This document shows, piece by piece, positions 12,313-25,798 of a stretch of 64,000 bases of DNA. The notes under the pieces are model-generated. The model did no database searches and had not been told where the DNA came from. It saw nothing but the letters and a program-made list of their open reading frames with translations. Numbering within the stretch: the stretch's first letter is position 1; each line of letters begins with the position of its first letter. Source of the DNA: Burhinus oedicnemus (taxonomy: Eukaryota > Chordata > Aves > Charadriiformes > Burhinidae); the NCBI GenBank assembly GCA_008921705.1, contig VFFE01007101.1, positions 1,541,817 through 1,605,816 on the forward strand, given 5' to 3'. Position numbers and translations under genes: made by a program.

Positions 12313-14779
12313 TAATGATTTATAAAACACACTCTCTGGAGGCAGGTGGGATTTTAAGGACCCTGCATCGCACAGCTAATGGAGCACCCGCTCCCCAGAG
12401 ACCCTCTACAGCTTCTCTCTACCAAGTTAAACAAACTTTTGACCAAATTCTCTCACAGCCAGCTATGCAACTCACTCAAATCAGCAGCAGTTTCACGAGT
12501 GTGTTCAAGGGGACTGGTTTGGGTTTTAAGGTTTTTGAACAGGTCTGCTATATCCCATAGAAGCCTAAGACATTTTATCTGAAGATGGGGACAAACTCAC
12601 TCCTTAACAGATGGGCAGAGTTCCTGAGATATTAAGTAATTAAGCACACTCAGCATATGTTGGCTCTGAAAGAAAATTGTTTTGAAGAGATAAGGCACTC
12701 TATAAATTGATATTTGCAGTTAATGAAAAATCTGCCATTTCAACTTTTGCTCACAAGCCTAATCTCAAAAATCGCTACATGAAAAATGAAGATATAAGGA
12801 GCATTACATGATTTACAAAATTATCAGATTGAGGTTTTTTTAAGCTTCCATGCTTGTATTCTTCCATTTTTCTGCAGTTGGCTAAGATTCAACAGGCAAG
12901 TAAATCTACCGTATTTTGAGCCAAAATTGCCTTTCTGAGCTTGCCTTGCTTCATATTCCAGTAAGCCATCAGTGGGGAAAAGGAAACAGCTTTTCTCTAT
13001 GGCAGCTCTTCCACAGAAGCCAAGATAGAGCCTTGAGTTTCCTCAGATTTATGAATACATCGTTGGCAACCCGTCATTATGTCCAAGGCAGCCTTAATGC
13101 TCCGGTGACCATCTTCAGCAAGACAAAGTGCACCTAAGGGCTGAAGTAGTAAGACAAGAATTGCAAAGCAGCGAGTTGCCGCAGCTTACCATTGCTCCTT
13201 CACTCTTACTTTGCGCAACCTCTCGCTGCAGCCGAGCCACAGACAGCTTCTCCCTACGGAAAGAAAAGCGTGTGAATAGCAGTTCATTTTTCACTGGCGG
13301 AGAGAACGCACCGCTTCCCCATCGGGGTGGCATTCCTGCACATCGCTGGGGCAACCCTCCCGGCAGACCCCGCTCTCCTCACCATGCTTCTCCGCAAAAT
13401 TTAGCGGCTGCGTTATTGTTTCATTTGGTGGCAGTTTGACAGAACTGTCAATAAATTAACTGAATCTAAACATCATTTGCTCCATTCAAACAACAAAGTA
13501 GCACATCACGCTGGCGATATGGAAGCAGACTGTGCAAATCAGATTGTGTTATTTATTTTCCTACAGCCTTACACATCAGCTTTATTCTGCACATCAACAC
13601 GAGTTGGAAGGCTGTTAGATTATCAATAACTGTATGCATAAAAATGAAATTTAAAAAATCTGTGTTCCTAAAGATACGGTGCTGCGTTTTCTAACTACTC
13701 AATTATTAGATTATTTTTCTTTAAATTAGCCTTTTTTCATTTAAGATCCTTACCCAAATGTTTGGCTTGAGTCAAGCAGCAATTAATTTGCTTAATTGAG
13801 GATTTGGTGATCACAACACACTTTCACCTGAAAACTTGTAAGAAAGGAACAGAAGTAGAGTTTTAGTATACGTAGAAAACGAAAGTGTATGGACTGGGAG
13901 AATGTAGCACGTACCAAGTATGTGAACTGCAAAACCTAGACAGGGGCAGGTGCTGCGGGAACCGACCACCGCAGGAGGGGTACGGGAAGAGGAGACTTCG
14001 TTCTGGAAGCTCGGCAAAGCAGAAAATACTTTACAGAACAAGCGGGACTTAAGCAATCTACCACAATTTTAAAAAGACTTAAGAAAAACAAAGACACTTT
14101 TTCAATTAGGCTATTTTTAAAGAAGAATACCTGTTTTTGAAAGAAAAGCACCCTGCAGAAACGCCAGAGGAATTTATCAGCGCATGAAGAATTTATCAGT
14201 ACACAACAAAACATAAATTTGCACATGAATAAATTATTTCCAAAATATGATCAGCTTTGAAAACGTCCAGCAAAAGGATTTTTAAATCAGAATATATCCC
14301 TAACCAAGTTTGAAATTTTCCATTTATTCGTGTTTTGCCCAGAAATTCTACTTGGTCTAATTGGAAAGAAAGACCCGAACCATCCCAGTTCAGCATACTG
14401 GCACTTCCCTGGGATATTTAGACTCTCTGTCCCCATGACTACTTGGTATAAGGTAAATGTCAGACCACCTCTGCTCGTGCCTGCTGAGACACGGCAGCTT
14501 CTGCCCTCAAGCCGCCCTCCAAGGGCTCTGGCCACGAGTCCACCAGCCACGCTGCTCGGCTTTCCTGAGACGTTTTAAGTTCAGGATAGAAAACCCTCCT
14601 GCTGGGTATGGCAGTGAAGCATACAGAGTCCTGACAATGCAGAGACGCACCTCCCAGCCCTTGCGGCAGAGAAGAGCAGGGGCTGGAAACTCCCGTCCCC
14701 CAAAACCTGCAAAGGTGCCCAGCCGGGGCTGAGGGAGGACCCAGCAGACAATGATGTCCCCAGGCTCTGCAGGCACTCC
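12313..14779. other. non-coding stretch, nothing firmly recognised
   Basis: Mostly AT-rich. A homeodomain-site-like AT-rich block near 13,480-13,800 (AATTAATTTGCTTAATT and similar) looks like typical vertebrate intronic or intergenic sequence. No exon, RNA gene or clear repeat is called. Confidence 0.4.
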
Positions 14780-15352
14780 TGTCAATGACCAGGGAAGCGA
14801 CTGTCCCCCTGTACTCGGCACTGGTGAGGCCCCACCGCGAACACCGGGTTCAGTTTTGGGCCCCTCACTACAAGAAAGACATTGAGGTGCTGGAGCGTGT
14901 CCAGAGAAGAGCAACAAAGCTGGTGAAGGGTCTGGAGAACAAGTCTTACGAGGAGCAGCTGAGGGAACTGGGGTTGTTCAGCCTGGAGAAAAGGAGGCTG
15001 AGGGGAGACCTTATCGCTCTCTACAGCTACCTGAGAGGAGGTTGTAGCCAGGTGGGGGTCGGTCTCTTCTCCCATGTAACAAGTGATAGGACGAGAGGAA
15101 CTGTCCTCAAGTTGCGCCAGGGGAGATTTAGATTGGATATTAGGAAAAATTTCTCCACCGACAGGGTTATTGTCCACGGGAATAGGCTGCCCAGGGAAGT
15201 GGTTGAGTTGCCATCCCTGGAGGTATTTAAAAGACACGTATATGTAGTGCTGGGGGACACGGTTTAGCAGTAACTTGGCGGTGCTAGGTTAACGGTTGGA
15301 CTTGATGATCTTAAAGGTCTCTTCCAACCAAAATGATTTTATGATTCTATGA
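14780..15352 (+). mobile_element. CR1 LINE, 5'-truncated copy (A)
   Basis: A plus-strand CR1 retrotransposon 3' fragment of about 570 bp. It starts inside the C-terminal part of ORF2, aligns closely by eye with the copy at 58,997-59,891, and ends in the CR1-typical 3' tail with TTGGACTTGATGATCTTAAA, CTTCCAACC and a terminal ATGATTTTATGATTCTATGA. The 5' truncation and lack of a poly-A tail are typical of CR1. It shows a moderate number of substitutions relative to the other copy. Confidence 0.95.
14785..15267 (+). pseudogene. CR1 ORF2 C-terminal fragment (reverse transcriptase tail), open
   Basis: A frame of 160 codons encodes the C-terminal region of the CR1 ORF2 polyprotein, beyond the reverse-transcriptase active site. 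Recognisable pieces are [46 protein letters not shown], and near the end [16 protein letters not shown]. The frame is still open down to a stop at 15,265-15,267, and copy C has its terminal stop at the equivalent place, so this looks like the ancestral end of ORF2. The conserved LEYCVQFW region has been altered to REHRVQFW. Most of ORF2, including endonuclease and catalytic palm, is missing, so it is inactive. Confidence 0.9.
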
Positions 15353-18300
15353 CTGGGTCAGTCTTATGTAGCATGAAAAGCTAAATGCGCTACAATATTT
15401 TATTCCTGATCTTGCAATAAAAGTAGCCTTTAAACCATTTCTCAGGAACTGTTTCTGCTGAGGAAGGAAGATCTGTGCCTACCTGCCTAATTACTGCAGG
15501 AATGACAGCACTCGTGTCCCTCAGCCATAGCTCAACATATGCTTGGGTCACCAAACCAGTCCTCCCTCTCTGTTTCAGTAGAAGATGTGGTATTTAAGTC
15601 TCCCTGACAGTCACCTGCCCCCACGTGCTTGCTGCACCCCCACATCACTCCCCAGGCAGCCGGCTGGTGACACCCCGCAAGCATGATTATCAGATTAATA
15701 CCAGGCATTGCTAATACCACGATTTGTAGACATACATGATGTTGAAACCACTGAATATTGGCAAAACCTAAGGACGATACAGCCTCAGCCCAGTGGAAGT
15801 TGCATTTGTGTTACTCCAGCATGATATCAAGATACTCTTTTGCGCACCTGAAAAACTACTGACGATTGAGAAGTGGCATTAGTACAGCATTGATAGCCTT
15901 AACCCAAGTGTCGTAAAAACAGCTTCTAAGAGACACATACTGCCCTCCATCTTCCTTGCTCAGATACCATCACAGGCAAATTACAAAACTGGTTAATCCT
16001 ATTTTAAGGATTTAGTTCATCTGCTGGAAACAGCCCATTGCATTTTTGCACTGCTCCAGTGCCCTAATATGTTTTAGTGGAAAAAGCAAGTATACCCTTT
16101 GAGGGGGTTTTGACTTTTTAATTGCAAAACAAGTGCCTAAAGATATTTTACGAGAAAAGATGCAGGGGGGGAAAAATAAACAAAAAACTCCACAAACCAC
16201 TCCTCCATACACTTTCTGCCAGTCGTCTGCAGAGATTTATTTAGTTATTCCTCCTACATGAGGAATACTCCTCCTTTCCTCTCTCTGTGTTACCTCTAAC
16301 ATGGAATCAGTTCCACATTTCCGGAATTCTGGAATTTTATCAGAGTAAATTCCGTTCGAGCTCCACCCGCAAAGAGGGCTCCTCCTAACAAGGCCATGTC
16401 TTCCCTCTCTGGATGACAGAGGTTCAGGAAAGCCTTCCTCAACAATTTTCCCAGCAAAGAAGAGCACAGACTGGCACTCTTGTACTGTGTTTATAATATT
16501 CCTGCCACTTTTACAATAGCAGAAAAACGAAAAAGAAACCCTATTATTATGTATGAGAGAAAAACTGCAACAGGGGATGCAGAAGAGCCATCTGTTCCAA
16601 TGGTGTCTAAAAATAAGTCAACTCTGAGGCAAGCAAACTCCGTGCTCCCCCTTCACACAGGTCCCAGAGCATCTTCTCCCTCCCGCCTGCACTCCCCAGG
16701 TGAAGGAGCTGCGCACTCACAGCCAGACCTCCCCAGATGGTTACCTTCACCTGGGCAGGACGCACGGCAGAGGCTCAGCATGCCTCTGGACCACAGTCAT
16801 CCCCGAGATCATTCCAGGGAGCTTCATCTGTGATGCACTTGGCCCATCGCCCACAGGGAGCCGTTTCCCACCACCTCTGTACAAACCTATGCCGCTATAC
16901 TGGGTGAGAAATGTCATCAAAGTCCTGTTACGAGCCAACAGGATTTAACACCAATCTGCAGTGTTGGAAGTTTTCACACAAGATACACGATAAGAGAGAA
17001 CAAGGACCTTCATGTCCAAGCACGACCAAATAAATCTGCTGGTTACTACCCACCCTCTCAGGCAGTTTTGATTAAGACAGCACCTTTCAGTGACTGTTCT
17101 CAGCCCCCATTTTCTAACACAGTGTTACAATTGGATAAGCATTTTTCTAAGACTGAGCTGCAAAAATAATAAGCTTTTAGCCGCTTTAGCCTTTCAGATG
17201 TTTCAAACGCAAAGAACATTTGACATGCAGCTTCAAAGTTAATCTTGTTTTTTTAATCTTTGCTTTTAAATAGGAAAAATCAGTAGCATTACTTTGTTGC
17301 TATATGGTTTTATTTATTTTTAATCAAGCATGTTTCATCCCTATAGCATGATTAATTAACAAAGTTAATTAGCAACTACAGCCAACCTGCAAGAAAACAA
17401 AATCTTCTCTGAGGATTTACAAAATTAAAACATGTTCATTGAGAAGTTCTCATGTTCGCTTTTGAAAACCCACCACATGATAAAAGGTTTACAAAAACGC
17501 CCTTTGAAAGCACCATTTACGCTCTTAAGTTTGAATATTTGCATTGTAAGTGGCAAAACTCCCAGCCAAGGACTTCGCAAAGAGATAATTAAAGGAGCCA
17601 AACAAGGATTCAATTATATCCTTTCCAGATGGAACCAAGCACACAAGTATTCACTGTGTGGATGGAAGAAAGATACATTTCAAGTCTCAGTATCGCTAGC
17701 AGATATTGCAGTAGCTTGTTCTGAAAAACAACAGTTTGAGGAAAGCCCATTTAGTCCAAGAAAAACATAAATGTGCTAAATAATCCCGCAAATTCTGAAC
17801 TCTCCTTAAACTAAAATTTCTCCTTCACTCTCCCTTCCCACCAGTTCAACTCATTCAACTACCAGACAAAAAGACCCTGTATCGTATGCCAGTGACAGCT
17901 AGCACGCACAGCTCATGGCTTCACCACAAAACTGCTACTTGAACTTCTCCCAGCCCACGGAGATAAAGGTAAGTTGATGCAATCACAAGCTCCCACCTAT
18001 CACGTAATTTCGAACAAATGCCAATACAGTTCCTGATGTGGTAACAGGCATCCTCAGATCAAACAACACAATAAAACCTACGCTGGATGCATCAGACTCC
18101 CTTTTTCTTAGTTCTCCTTCTCTGTATTGCTATTTTACAGTGGTACAGCACCACAAAAAATTCTAGCAGTGAACTTCAGCTTCCCAAATTTTGAAGTAAG
18201 ATTTTCATTTCTATTTTGAAACCTCAGATTCAAAAGCTCTTAGACACAGGGTTTTGCTTCTCCATCTAACGCAGAAAGGTATTACATAAAATAGTTTCTG

Positions 18301-19379
18301 GATAAAGTTACGAAATACAGATTCCCATATAATGTGCTGAATTACATCTATTTGCAACATCAGCCATACAGGACCAGGGTGTATTTGCAGTGGTAAGTAA
18401 TAATTTTCCAATTTCAATGAAGAAAAGTAGTTTTAGCAAAGAAAAATAGTCATAGTTTTGATGAAGAACACAATCAAAACTCAAAGAGAATGGAAAATGT
18501 TTTAGTAACATCATCCAAAAGTTACTGCTTCAGTGAACCTTAATCTCCACGATCCACTGGGAAGACAACGGTTTTATCAAACCCTGACATTGTCCTTTTC
18601 TGTCTTGATCACACACAGCAGCCCCACAAACTGCCAGCATGTATAGACAGGTCTTGCATTTTCAACATTGACATATGAAGATTTTTAACTTTTCCCATTT
18701 CTTTTTTCCTAAGTAAATTATTACTTTCCTACCCCGGGAATTAATGAGGACAAAATTTAGTAGGTATGACAGCTCCCAAGTTACTCATTTCATTGTTTCT
18801 CTACTCTCCTTTTTTTCATGAACAGGAAAGTGTTTCCTTCATGTTTCATCCTTCCTTGGAAGCTTTCACTCCAAAGTAATTTCATTTAGAAGTGGTTGGT
18901 TCTGCACCATAAAACGAAGCCCAGCTTTTCCTTTCGTTTTATAACTTTCACTGTATGTAAAGCCAGAAAACAACCACTTGACCTACTGAAAAATCAAGCT
19001 TCAAAAATACACTTTTAACATTTGTTTTATTTTTGGTGATTGTGTCCAATCAGAGTGGCCAAGGCATACGCCAGCCAGTCCTTCTGTGTCTTTTGCAGCC
19101 TATTCTGGAGCAGAGAAATTCAAACCAAGTTTCCCACTCTACTCTATTGCTGTGAGACTCAGAAGGTGAATAAATACTTTGTTCGTGCAGGACAAAAGCA
19201 AACAGAAAAATGACAGAGACTCAGAATCTGAATTTTCAAGGCATCCCTAACCACTGTGCCTTGGAACTGCTCCTTATTTATCATCTTCCAAAATTATTTA
19301 ACTTTTTGTCCCCCTGCATCATCACTTCTTGCTACAGCATTGTTTTTCAAACAAACGAGAAAAACCACCGCTAAAATCC
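15353..19379. other. non-coding stretch, nothing firmly recognised
   Basis: Unique-looking AT-rich DNA. The block around 17,170-17,400 is dense in TTAATTA-type homeodomain-like sites (GATTAATTAACAAAGTTAATTAG) and has no repeat resemblance, so it is a possible conserved element. Frames such as 16,480-16,833 and 17,432-17,770 (about 112-117 codons) have no recognised domain or flanking splice signals. Confidence 0.35.
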
Positions 19380-19560
19380 GTTAAACATGGATTAAACATA
19401 GCGTGGTGCTAACAACTGACCCAGGGGCAGGGTGTTAGTCCGTGCGGAGAGCCGCAAGCCCGGCTTCTTTCAGCTCCTGGTTTTCCAGAGAGGGTTCCCA
19501 TCCAAATGCTGACCAGGCTTGACCCCGTCGCATATATGAGATCTGACAAGGGAACAGCCA
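19380..19560 (-). mobile_element. ancient SINE with 5S-rRNA-derived head
   Basis: Read on the minus strand, about 80 bp matches the internal-promoter half of 5S rRNA: CAGATCTCATATATG, then GGGGTCAAGCCTGGTCAGCA, TTTGGATGGGAACC, and TGGAAAACCAGGAGCTG. These correspond in order to 5S GATCTCGTCTGATCTC, AGGGTCGGGCCTGGTTAGTA, CTTGGATGGGAGACC and TGGGAATACCGGGTGCTG. The downstream minus-strand sequence (CCCTGCCCCTGGGTCAGT) resembles the non-5S body that follows this head in amniote 5S-derived SINEs. It is too diverged to be a functional 5S gene. The Pol III C-box core TGGATGGGA is retained. The edges of the non-5S body are uncertain. Confidence 0.6.
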
Positions 19561-22500
19561 AGGGTGGAACGGCTGCAGTGAACTAATGCGCCTCTTTCAG
19601 CTCCTATTGCGATGGCAGTGGTTAGCGATGCCGCAACCTTCCCTCCTACTGAAGATCACATACAAGGGAGGCGTTTGAGTGCATTTTGAAACTGGTCTTT
19701 CAGAGTCGCAACAGTTTAACTAGACCTAGCAATAAAAGAGTCATCTCGCAAAGAAATATTCACTGCGAATTTAATGCTGATAAAGTTTACAATAATTGCA
19801 AAGACCGGAGTTACAGTAACGGAAGCACTAATGCTGTCAAGCAGAAGCGGAATAGATAGGATAGAGCCACCACTAAGGCACAGGTTCCCATTTATTGCTA
19901 ATTTATTTGTATTCATTTCTGAATAAAAGATAACTATACAGAAAGCATCATTTACACCTCTTCTACAGGACATGATGCTCCCAAATCCAGACAAGCAAAA
20001 TGGGTAGTAACTTATTTAAACTGTGTTTTCTTTGGGTGACACTAACGGTACGGAAAAAAAAATCCACCCAGGAATTGTAACTATAACCTAAAATATATAT
20101 CAGCGATCCCCAGGGGCTCCTCAACAATTTCCAGTGGATGTTAATGTATATGAAATCTGAATTAGAAGTTCAAAGATCATCTCATTACTTTCCAGAAGCA
20201 CCCAAACAAGACACCAACTACAAAAGAAATTCCACGGAAGAAGATGACAGGGTAACACAGGGCTGAGTCACGTCCCTGGTCAGAAAGGAGGAGGCAAAGA
20301 GAGGAACATAGAGGGGGCAGAGCCTGCATTATGGAAGCAAAAAGGTTGCCTTTGGCTAGGACAAAGGGGCAGATCCATGACAGAGAAATGGGAAAAGAAA
20401 AGGTTACCAGGAGTCCGTGGCAGATTACGACGGGATTGTTTTCATGACAAATTACTCTCCCAGCACCGGCACGGCAACTGAGGTCGGCTGGGCACTTGAG
20501 CACGGAGACTCTGTCCTAAGGACGTACACAGGGACGGGCAGCGAAGCATTTTCAACAGAAGCATCTTCTCTCACATTGGTAATCTTTATATCTTCACTGA
20601 CATTTATTGTTTTCAGCACTGAAATTACGGATGCAAGACTGCACACTTTAATGATTCACTGCTATTTCAGACAACATTTCCAATACGTGTATTTTTTAAA
20701 CATTGAGGGGGGGAGTCTCCTTCCACTATTAGTGCTGACTCCACAACACAGCCCACCTCTCAAATTCTCTATAAATTTTGGACAACAGTATCAGACACAG
20801 TTAGGGAGGTTTAGACCCAAAGTTTAAAATGTTGAGGATTTTTTTTTTCTCTCAAGCTTTGAGATGGTTTTTAACCTTGGTAATGTAGGAAAGCCAGAAA
20901 ACTCAGCAAGTGAGGAGCAAAACTTTTTAAATAGAGACCTTTAAATAACGTTCATTAGTAACTGCTAAATAATCAGAATGACAATAGAGCCACCAAGCCC
21001 CCTTTCAGTCCCTTGACAAGACATGGAGATGGTACCAACCATCACAATCAATGCAGTTTCTTGATTAAGAGAAAAAAAACAGGCCAAAAAAGTGATTCCT
21101 TCCCCATGACGCACACATTCAGTTGTAGGATAAAAGATTAATGTTTGTATGACACAATGCCAAATCATCAGGGAAATTATGAATTATACCAAGCAATCAT
21201 TTTACAAATCTCCTGGAACATCTCACGACCATTATTCACGAGATAATGCATTCGGTTGCAATTTTTTTTCAGATATATTCCTCTGAAGCCTTTCTTTCAG
21301 GCTGAGATTCCAGGTGGAAGAAGAAAATAGGTAGGAAAAAAAATTAACATTTTCCTAATAATTGCTAAAGTCTGTGCACAGTAGTGAGAGATACTTAAAG
21401 GTTTATTTTAAAAATTAGCCCAAGCACAAAACGGTAAACTGCAGCAGGCAAGGGAGCTACACCAGGCTATTAACTTTAATGCAACATCAAGTGTGAAACA
21501 TCAAACACCTAAGTGCCAAGAAACACCAAGTAAACAGCGCTACAGTACTGAACTCTGAAATACATCTGAAGTAGAGGTTTTCACATTATAAATTAAAGAG
21601 TCCACGCATTATGTAAACCTTGCATTTCTCGAAAAGCATAGTTAAGGTTTTAGCAGGGCCAAATTCTGCACAGATTTGCTCCCTGTTTAAACCTATTGAT
21701 TCACTATATCCCATAAACTACTAAAATGCACTACTACAAATAAAGGAGCACAGGATCTGTCCCACAAAATTTGTTATTATTAAAAGTAGTTCATTAACCA
21801 TAAACTTTATTGTCCCTGTTCTGCAATCCACACCACAAAATACCTAACAAAAGCAATTTGACAAATTCACACTGTTGTAGTTTGGAATTTCTTGACCTAA
21901 GTGATTGATTTATCAGTTTTAATGTTACATTAACAGTAGTATTTGTATTTAATGCTGTATTATTTCTGCCAATAAGTTGCAATCCAAGAAGCATACAGTG
22001 GGAATTTGTATGATTAGGCAAGATGCCAAGTTCTCAAAGACTTATCATCATGGAAAACCTCAGTGTTCAAACCAGAAAAAAAGAAGAAAAGGACTAATAG
22101 AAGTCAGTTTGGAATATTAAATCAGGAAAAGAAACTTTAAATTATAATATAGGCAGCTGTTGCACACCGATCCCCATCCTCTACTACAAGAATGACTGCT
22201 TGCTCTTCTTTTCAGGTGCTACTTTAAAATATCACATACAAATGAAAACGTCTGTTTAATGGAAGCCCTAAAATGCTCTAAAATGGTACTGAATTTCTTT
22301 CTGAGAACTTTTTCACAGTTTGCACTTTTCTAATTAAAACAAAATAGTAGTGCTTATCTTTTTTTTGACAGCATCCTCAGAGCCGCTGCAGCATTCTTAC
22401 GACCTTCTCCAGTACAGGTCAGTGTGGAAAGCAAATTTTACACTCCCACCTTTCCCTTTGGGTACACTGCTAATTCACCTGATCCTCCCGTAGAGGCATG

Positions 22501-24922
22501 CGGTCCAGGAGCTCCCCTTCTTTAAGTGGGACAATAAGACAGTAAGGCAGGTTGCTAAGATAGTGCAGTTGGGTTCAAAGTGGGTAACGAAAGAGGCACA
22601 GGGTCATTGCTACATGATAGTTTGACCCATGGGAGAAAGAAAACAGTTTAAGCCCCCACCTTTTACCCCTTCTTATTTCCAACACGCACAACTGCCACTC
22701 TTCATTGCTTTTTTTGGTTCTGATCCCCAAATACACCTGCTGTCATTGCTGGAAGTACCGAAGCTGGTGACATGGGGCTGTTCAGCAGAGCTGACACTGG
22801 GCTGGCAACACCTGAGTCCCCAACCCAAGGAAGATGCTGCTCCAGCAAATGCCACTTTCAAGAGAGTCAGATTTTGATTTCTGTGACTCAGTGAAACTGA
22901 AAGCAACAGCAGTGATGTGAATACAGATGCTGTCTCTACACAGACATCAAAAGATTATTTTTTAATGCACATTCAAGAAAGAAGAGATAGAGCAAGGACT
23001 AGAAAGAAACCACTACGCGTAAAGGTACTTTTCACATCTTGCCTTTCTTCAGCATGTCCTTCCGCACTTCTAGTCTACTCTACTCTAGATTTAAAACCAG
23101 CCTACTCTTGTAGGTTGCACACTGCATTGCCATTAGGGAATAGCCATTTCTCCTCAGTTTACTTACTCCTATCAGTGTCTTTCAGCTGGTGAGTGTGTAA
23201 ATTCTTACTTCGTGCTTTGCTGTTCATTTTTAAGCTGGGCCAAGCTGTTCTCTAGACTAGATGGAGTCTCAGTTCTTCTGTTTCTGGTTGGGGTATTCTG
23301 TATGGTCTGAACTACTAGATCCTTAGAGCATACAGAGTTATACTATTTTTATTGCATTGTTTGCTTGTGTTAGGTTTTGGGGTTTTTTTTAAATAATTAT
23401 TTGGAATCCAGAAGATATCTCCTGATCTGTGAAGAATTCTCTGCACTGTGATCCAAACAGAATTAGCTGTGAATGCTGAACTCCTTCAGCCATTTCTAGC
23501 AAAAGTGAATTCTTTTCTTCACTAAGCCTGGACTTAAGAAGACCTTGAAAAATGAAAAACAAAGGAAGAAACAAGCAAACAAGGTTTTCTTTTTGCAAAG
23601 GACTTGGAAGTTGAGCTAACAAATCCCCCAATCACTGGTTGCTCATATATGTTTTTCCTCTGGAGATTTGTCACACGGAGATGATGTGCTGTGGAAATTC
23701 TTTTGAAAGGATATGCATTTCCCTAAAGGATTTTTAATGAGAATTTATTGCTTATGAAAGATTCAGGATTGGCAGCACTTCAGTCTTCAGTTAATGATCT
23801 TTGTTTATTAACATAAAATGCATCATGCTTACCAGGAGTGTAGCTTTCCCAACCAATGCATCAAAGCATGAAAGAATTCTCACTCCTTCAGTCTTATCCC
23901 CTGAGGCTGTCTGAGAGGGTGCTAGCTGAAATTTATATGGTTGTCCTCTACAAAAACAAAGTTAGAACCCTTGTTTCACATAGGGCTGAAAATCATGGAA
24001 ACATTTTTTCATAACCAAAATTACTCAGACATAAACTAACAGCAAGAAAGGGATGCAGACCGCTATTACTTCTCATAGCGTCTCTTCCTTCCATGAAAAC
24101 CTTTTACCAGTATCAGAAGATCTTTGCTTAGGCCCAGTCCTAATTGCTCTTAAATTCTGTGGGTAACATTCATGCAAATTGCTGATTCCACATCCTGTTA
24201 GTAAATTACCACCATCTGAAACTCAATGAATTTGCAAGAGAGGGATGAAGGCTATAGACAACCGCATCTGACAAAACAGATCCCAGAAACACACCACTAA
24301 GCCATCTTTTGTATTTCTATGGAAATAAAAAGGTAGAAGTGCGTTTCTTCAGAAAAAAAAAGACCAAATGCACAACTGAAGAAAAATGGGGTGTGAGGCA
24401 CAAAACCCAAATACATTGTTTTGGACACAAAGCCTAACACAATTTGGACACTAAGCTCAACCAAACTTGTAGATCCCACTGCTTTCTTCATAACTAGCTT
24501 TCCTTCTGCTCTGCCCAAGTGATACATCCAGTTCTTGTTTGTTTGTGAGAATGTTTAGAAAGATTTTTCTCCCTGTTCTCTACAAAGCTTTTCAGTTTTG
24601 CTCTTACAATTCAAAGAAGATATCTGATTTTGCTTCATTACTGGTTGACCTCTTACCTCGGTTTTCCACTCCTTTGTTCCCAGATCACCACAACACATTC
24701 CTGGTATTATTTGTAATCTCTTTTTTTGGGGGGTGTTACAGTGTGATGTGGTTTTATCCGTCCAGAAAGCCCACAGCATGAGGACTTCTGTTTTTCTTAA
24801 CAGGTTGCGCTTACTATGCCTTTTCTCTCTCTGAGCTACGTTTATTGCACGCTTTCTAACCCTCCAGTTGTCGCTCATGTCCTGTTCTAATTGAACATTA
24901 AAATACCTTGGAAAAATCATCC
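19561..24922. other. non-coding stretch, nothing recognised
   Basis: AT-rich sequence. The longest frames are near 20,177-20,827 (108 codons minus, 136 codons plus). They overlap on opposite strands, and I recognise no family in either. No splice-bracketed exon, RNA gene or repeat family was supported. Confidence 0.4.
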
Positions 24923-24942
24923 TTTGTTGTTGTTGTTGTTGT
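24923..24942. repeat. (TTG)n trinucleotide repeat
   Basis: A short run of about six TTG/GTT units. Confidence 0.85.
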
Positions 24943-25782
24943 GGACAAGGAACAAAACTTAAGTGATTTTATTCCGTTTCACTCACTGGACTTCCCTCTC
25001 TCTTGACTTTTTTTCTTTACGCAATTGTTCAATACTTAAGTATTCTGGCACAAATCACTAGCAAATCTGCAAAGACCTTCCACTCAAAGAGAAAACACAG
25101 AAGAGAATCAAAGTTGCTCAAAAAGAGTCCTTTTCTTTACTGCTTAAATCGGGTTTTTTTTTTTGTTTCTTGTAATTTCACTTTGCACCCTCAAGAATAA
25201 GAATACTATTCTACTAAGACCCAGAAATACTGCTTAGTCAGGTAGACACATTTCTGCTGGGCACTGTCTCCATTTTAAGGCCAGAGGCAGCTGAAAGTCA
25301 AATCAGGCCCCCAAAATAGCATTTTGTGCTGCAGCCCATCTTTGCTTTCCTCTACCAACTCATCCGAGAGATGAGAGCATTTCCTCTCACATCATTTTAC
25401 AGGAAATGGAACAGACTGAACAGAGAGATGCCATACGCACCTTTGGGTACAGCAGTTTCCATGGGTATTACCTGCGCACCTCTAGACTGAGAAATGGGCA
25501 CTAGGATTAGAGAGCTGTAACAGGGAGTATTTTGTACTCAGGAAATCATCAGAATGGGTCAAAGTACATGCCAATCCAGTTTATCAGATATATAAATATA
25601 GATGCTCTCTATACACGGGAAAACATCCACATGTAAACCACATAGCTCCCGTATTTCTACTTCTGAATTTCCATTCTGTGACAGAGTGTGTAGAAACCAC
25701 GTACAGGAGGCTGTGGGTGCCCAACAAGAAAAATGTAGCAAAGGGAGCAGAGTTAAAAACTAAATGAATGCATACAAGACAA
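24943..25782. other. non-coding stretch, nothing recognised
   Basis: AT-rich unique-looking sequence without supported features. Confidence 0.4.
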
Positions 25783-25798
25783 TTTTTTTTTTTTTTTT
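25783..25798. repeat. poly-T run (16 T)
   Basis: A homopolymer of 16 T followed by A residues. No retroposon body was recognised on the minus strand above it. Confidence 0.85.

Noticed and set aside
20177..20827. Overlapping 108-codon minus and 136-codon plus frames
   Set aside because: Opposite-strand overlap, no recognised domain, and no flanking splice signals. Treated as chance.
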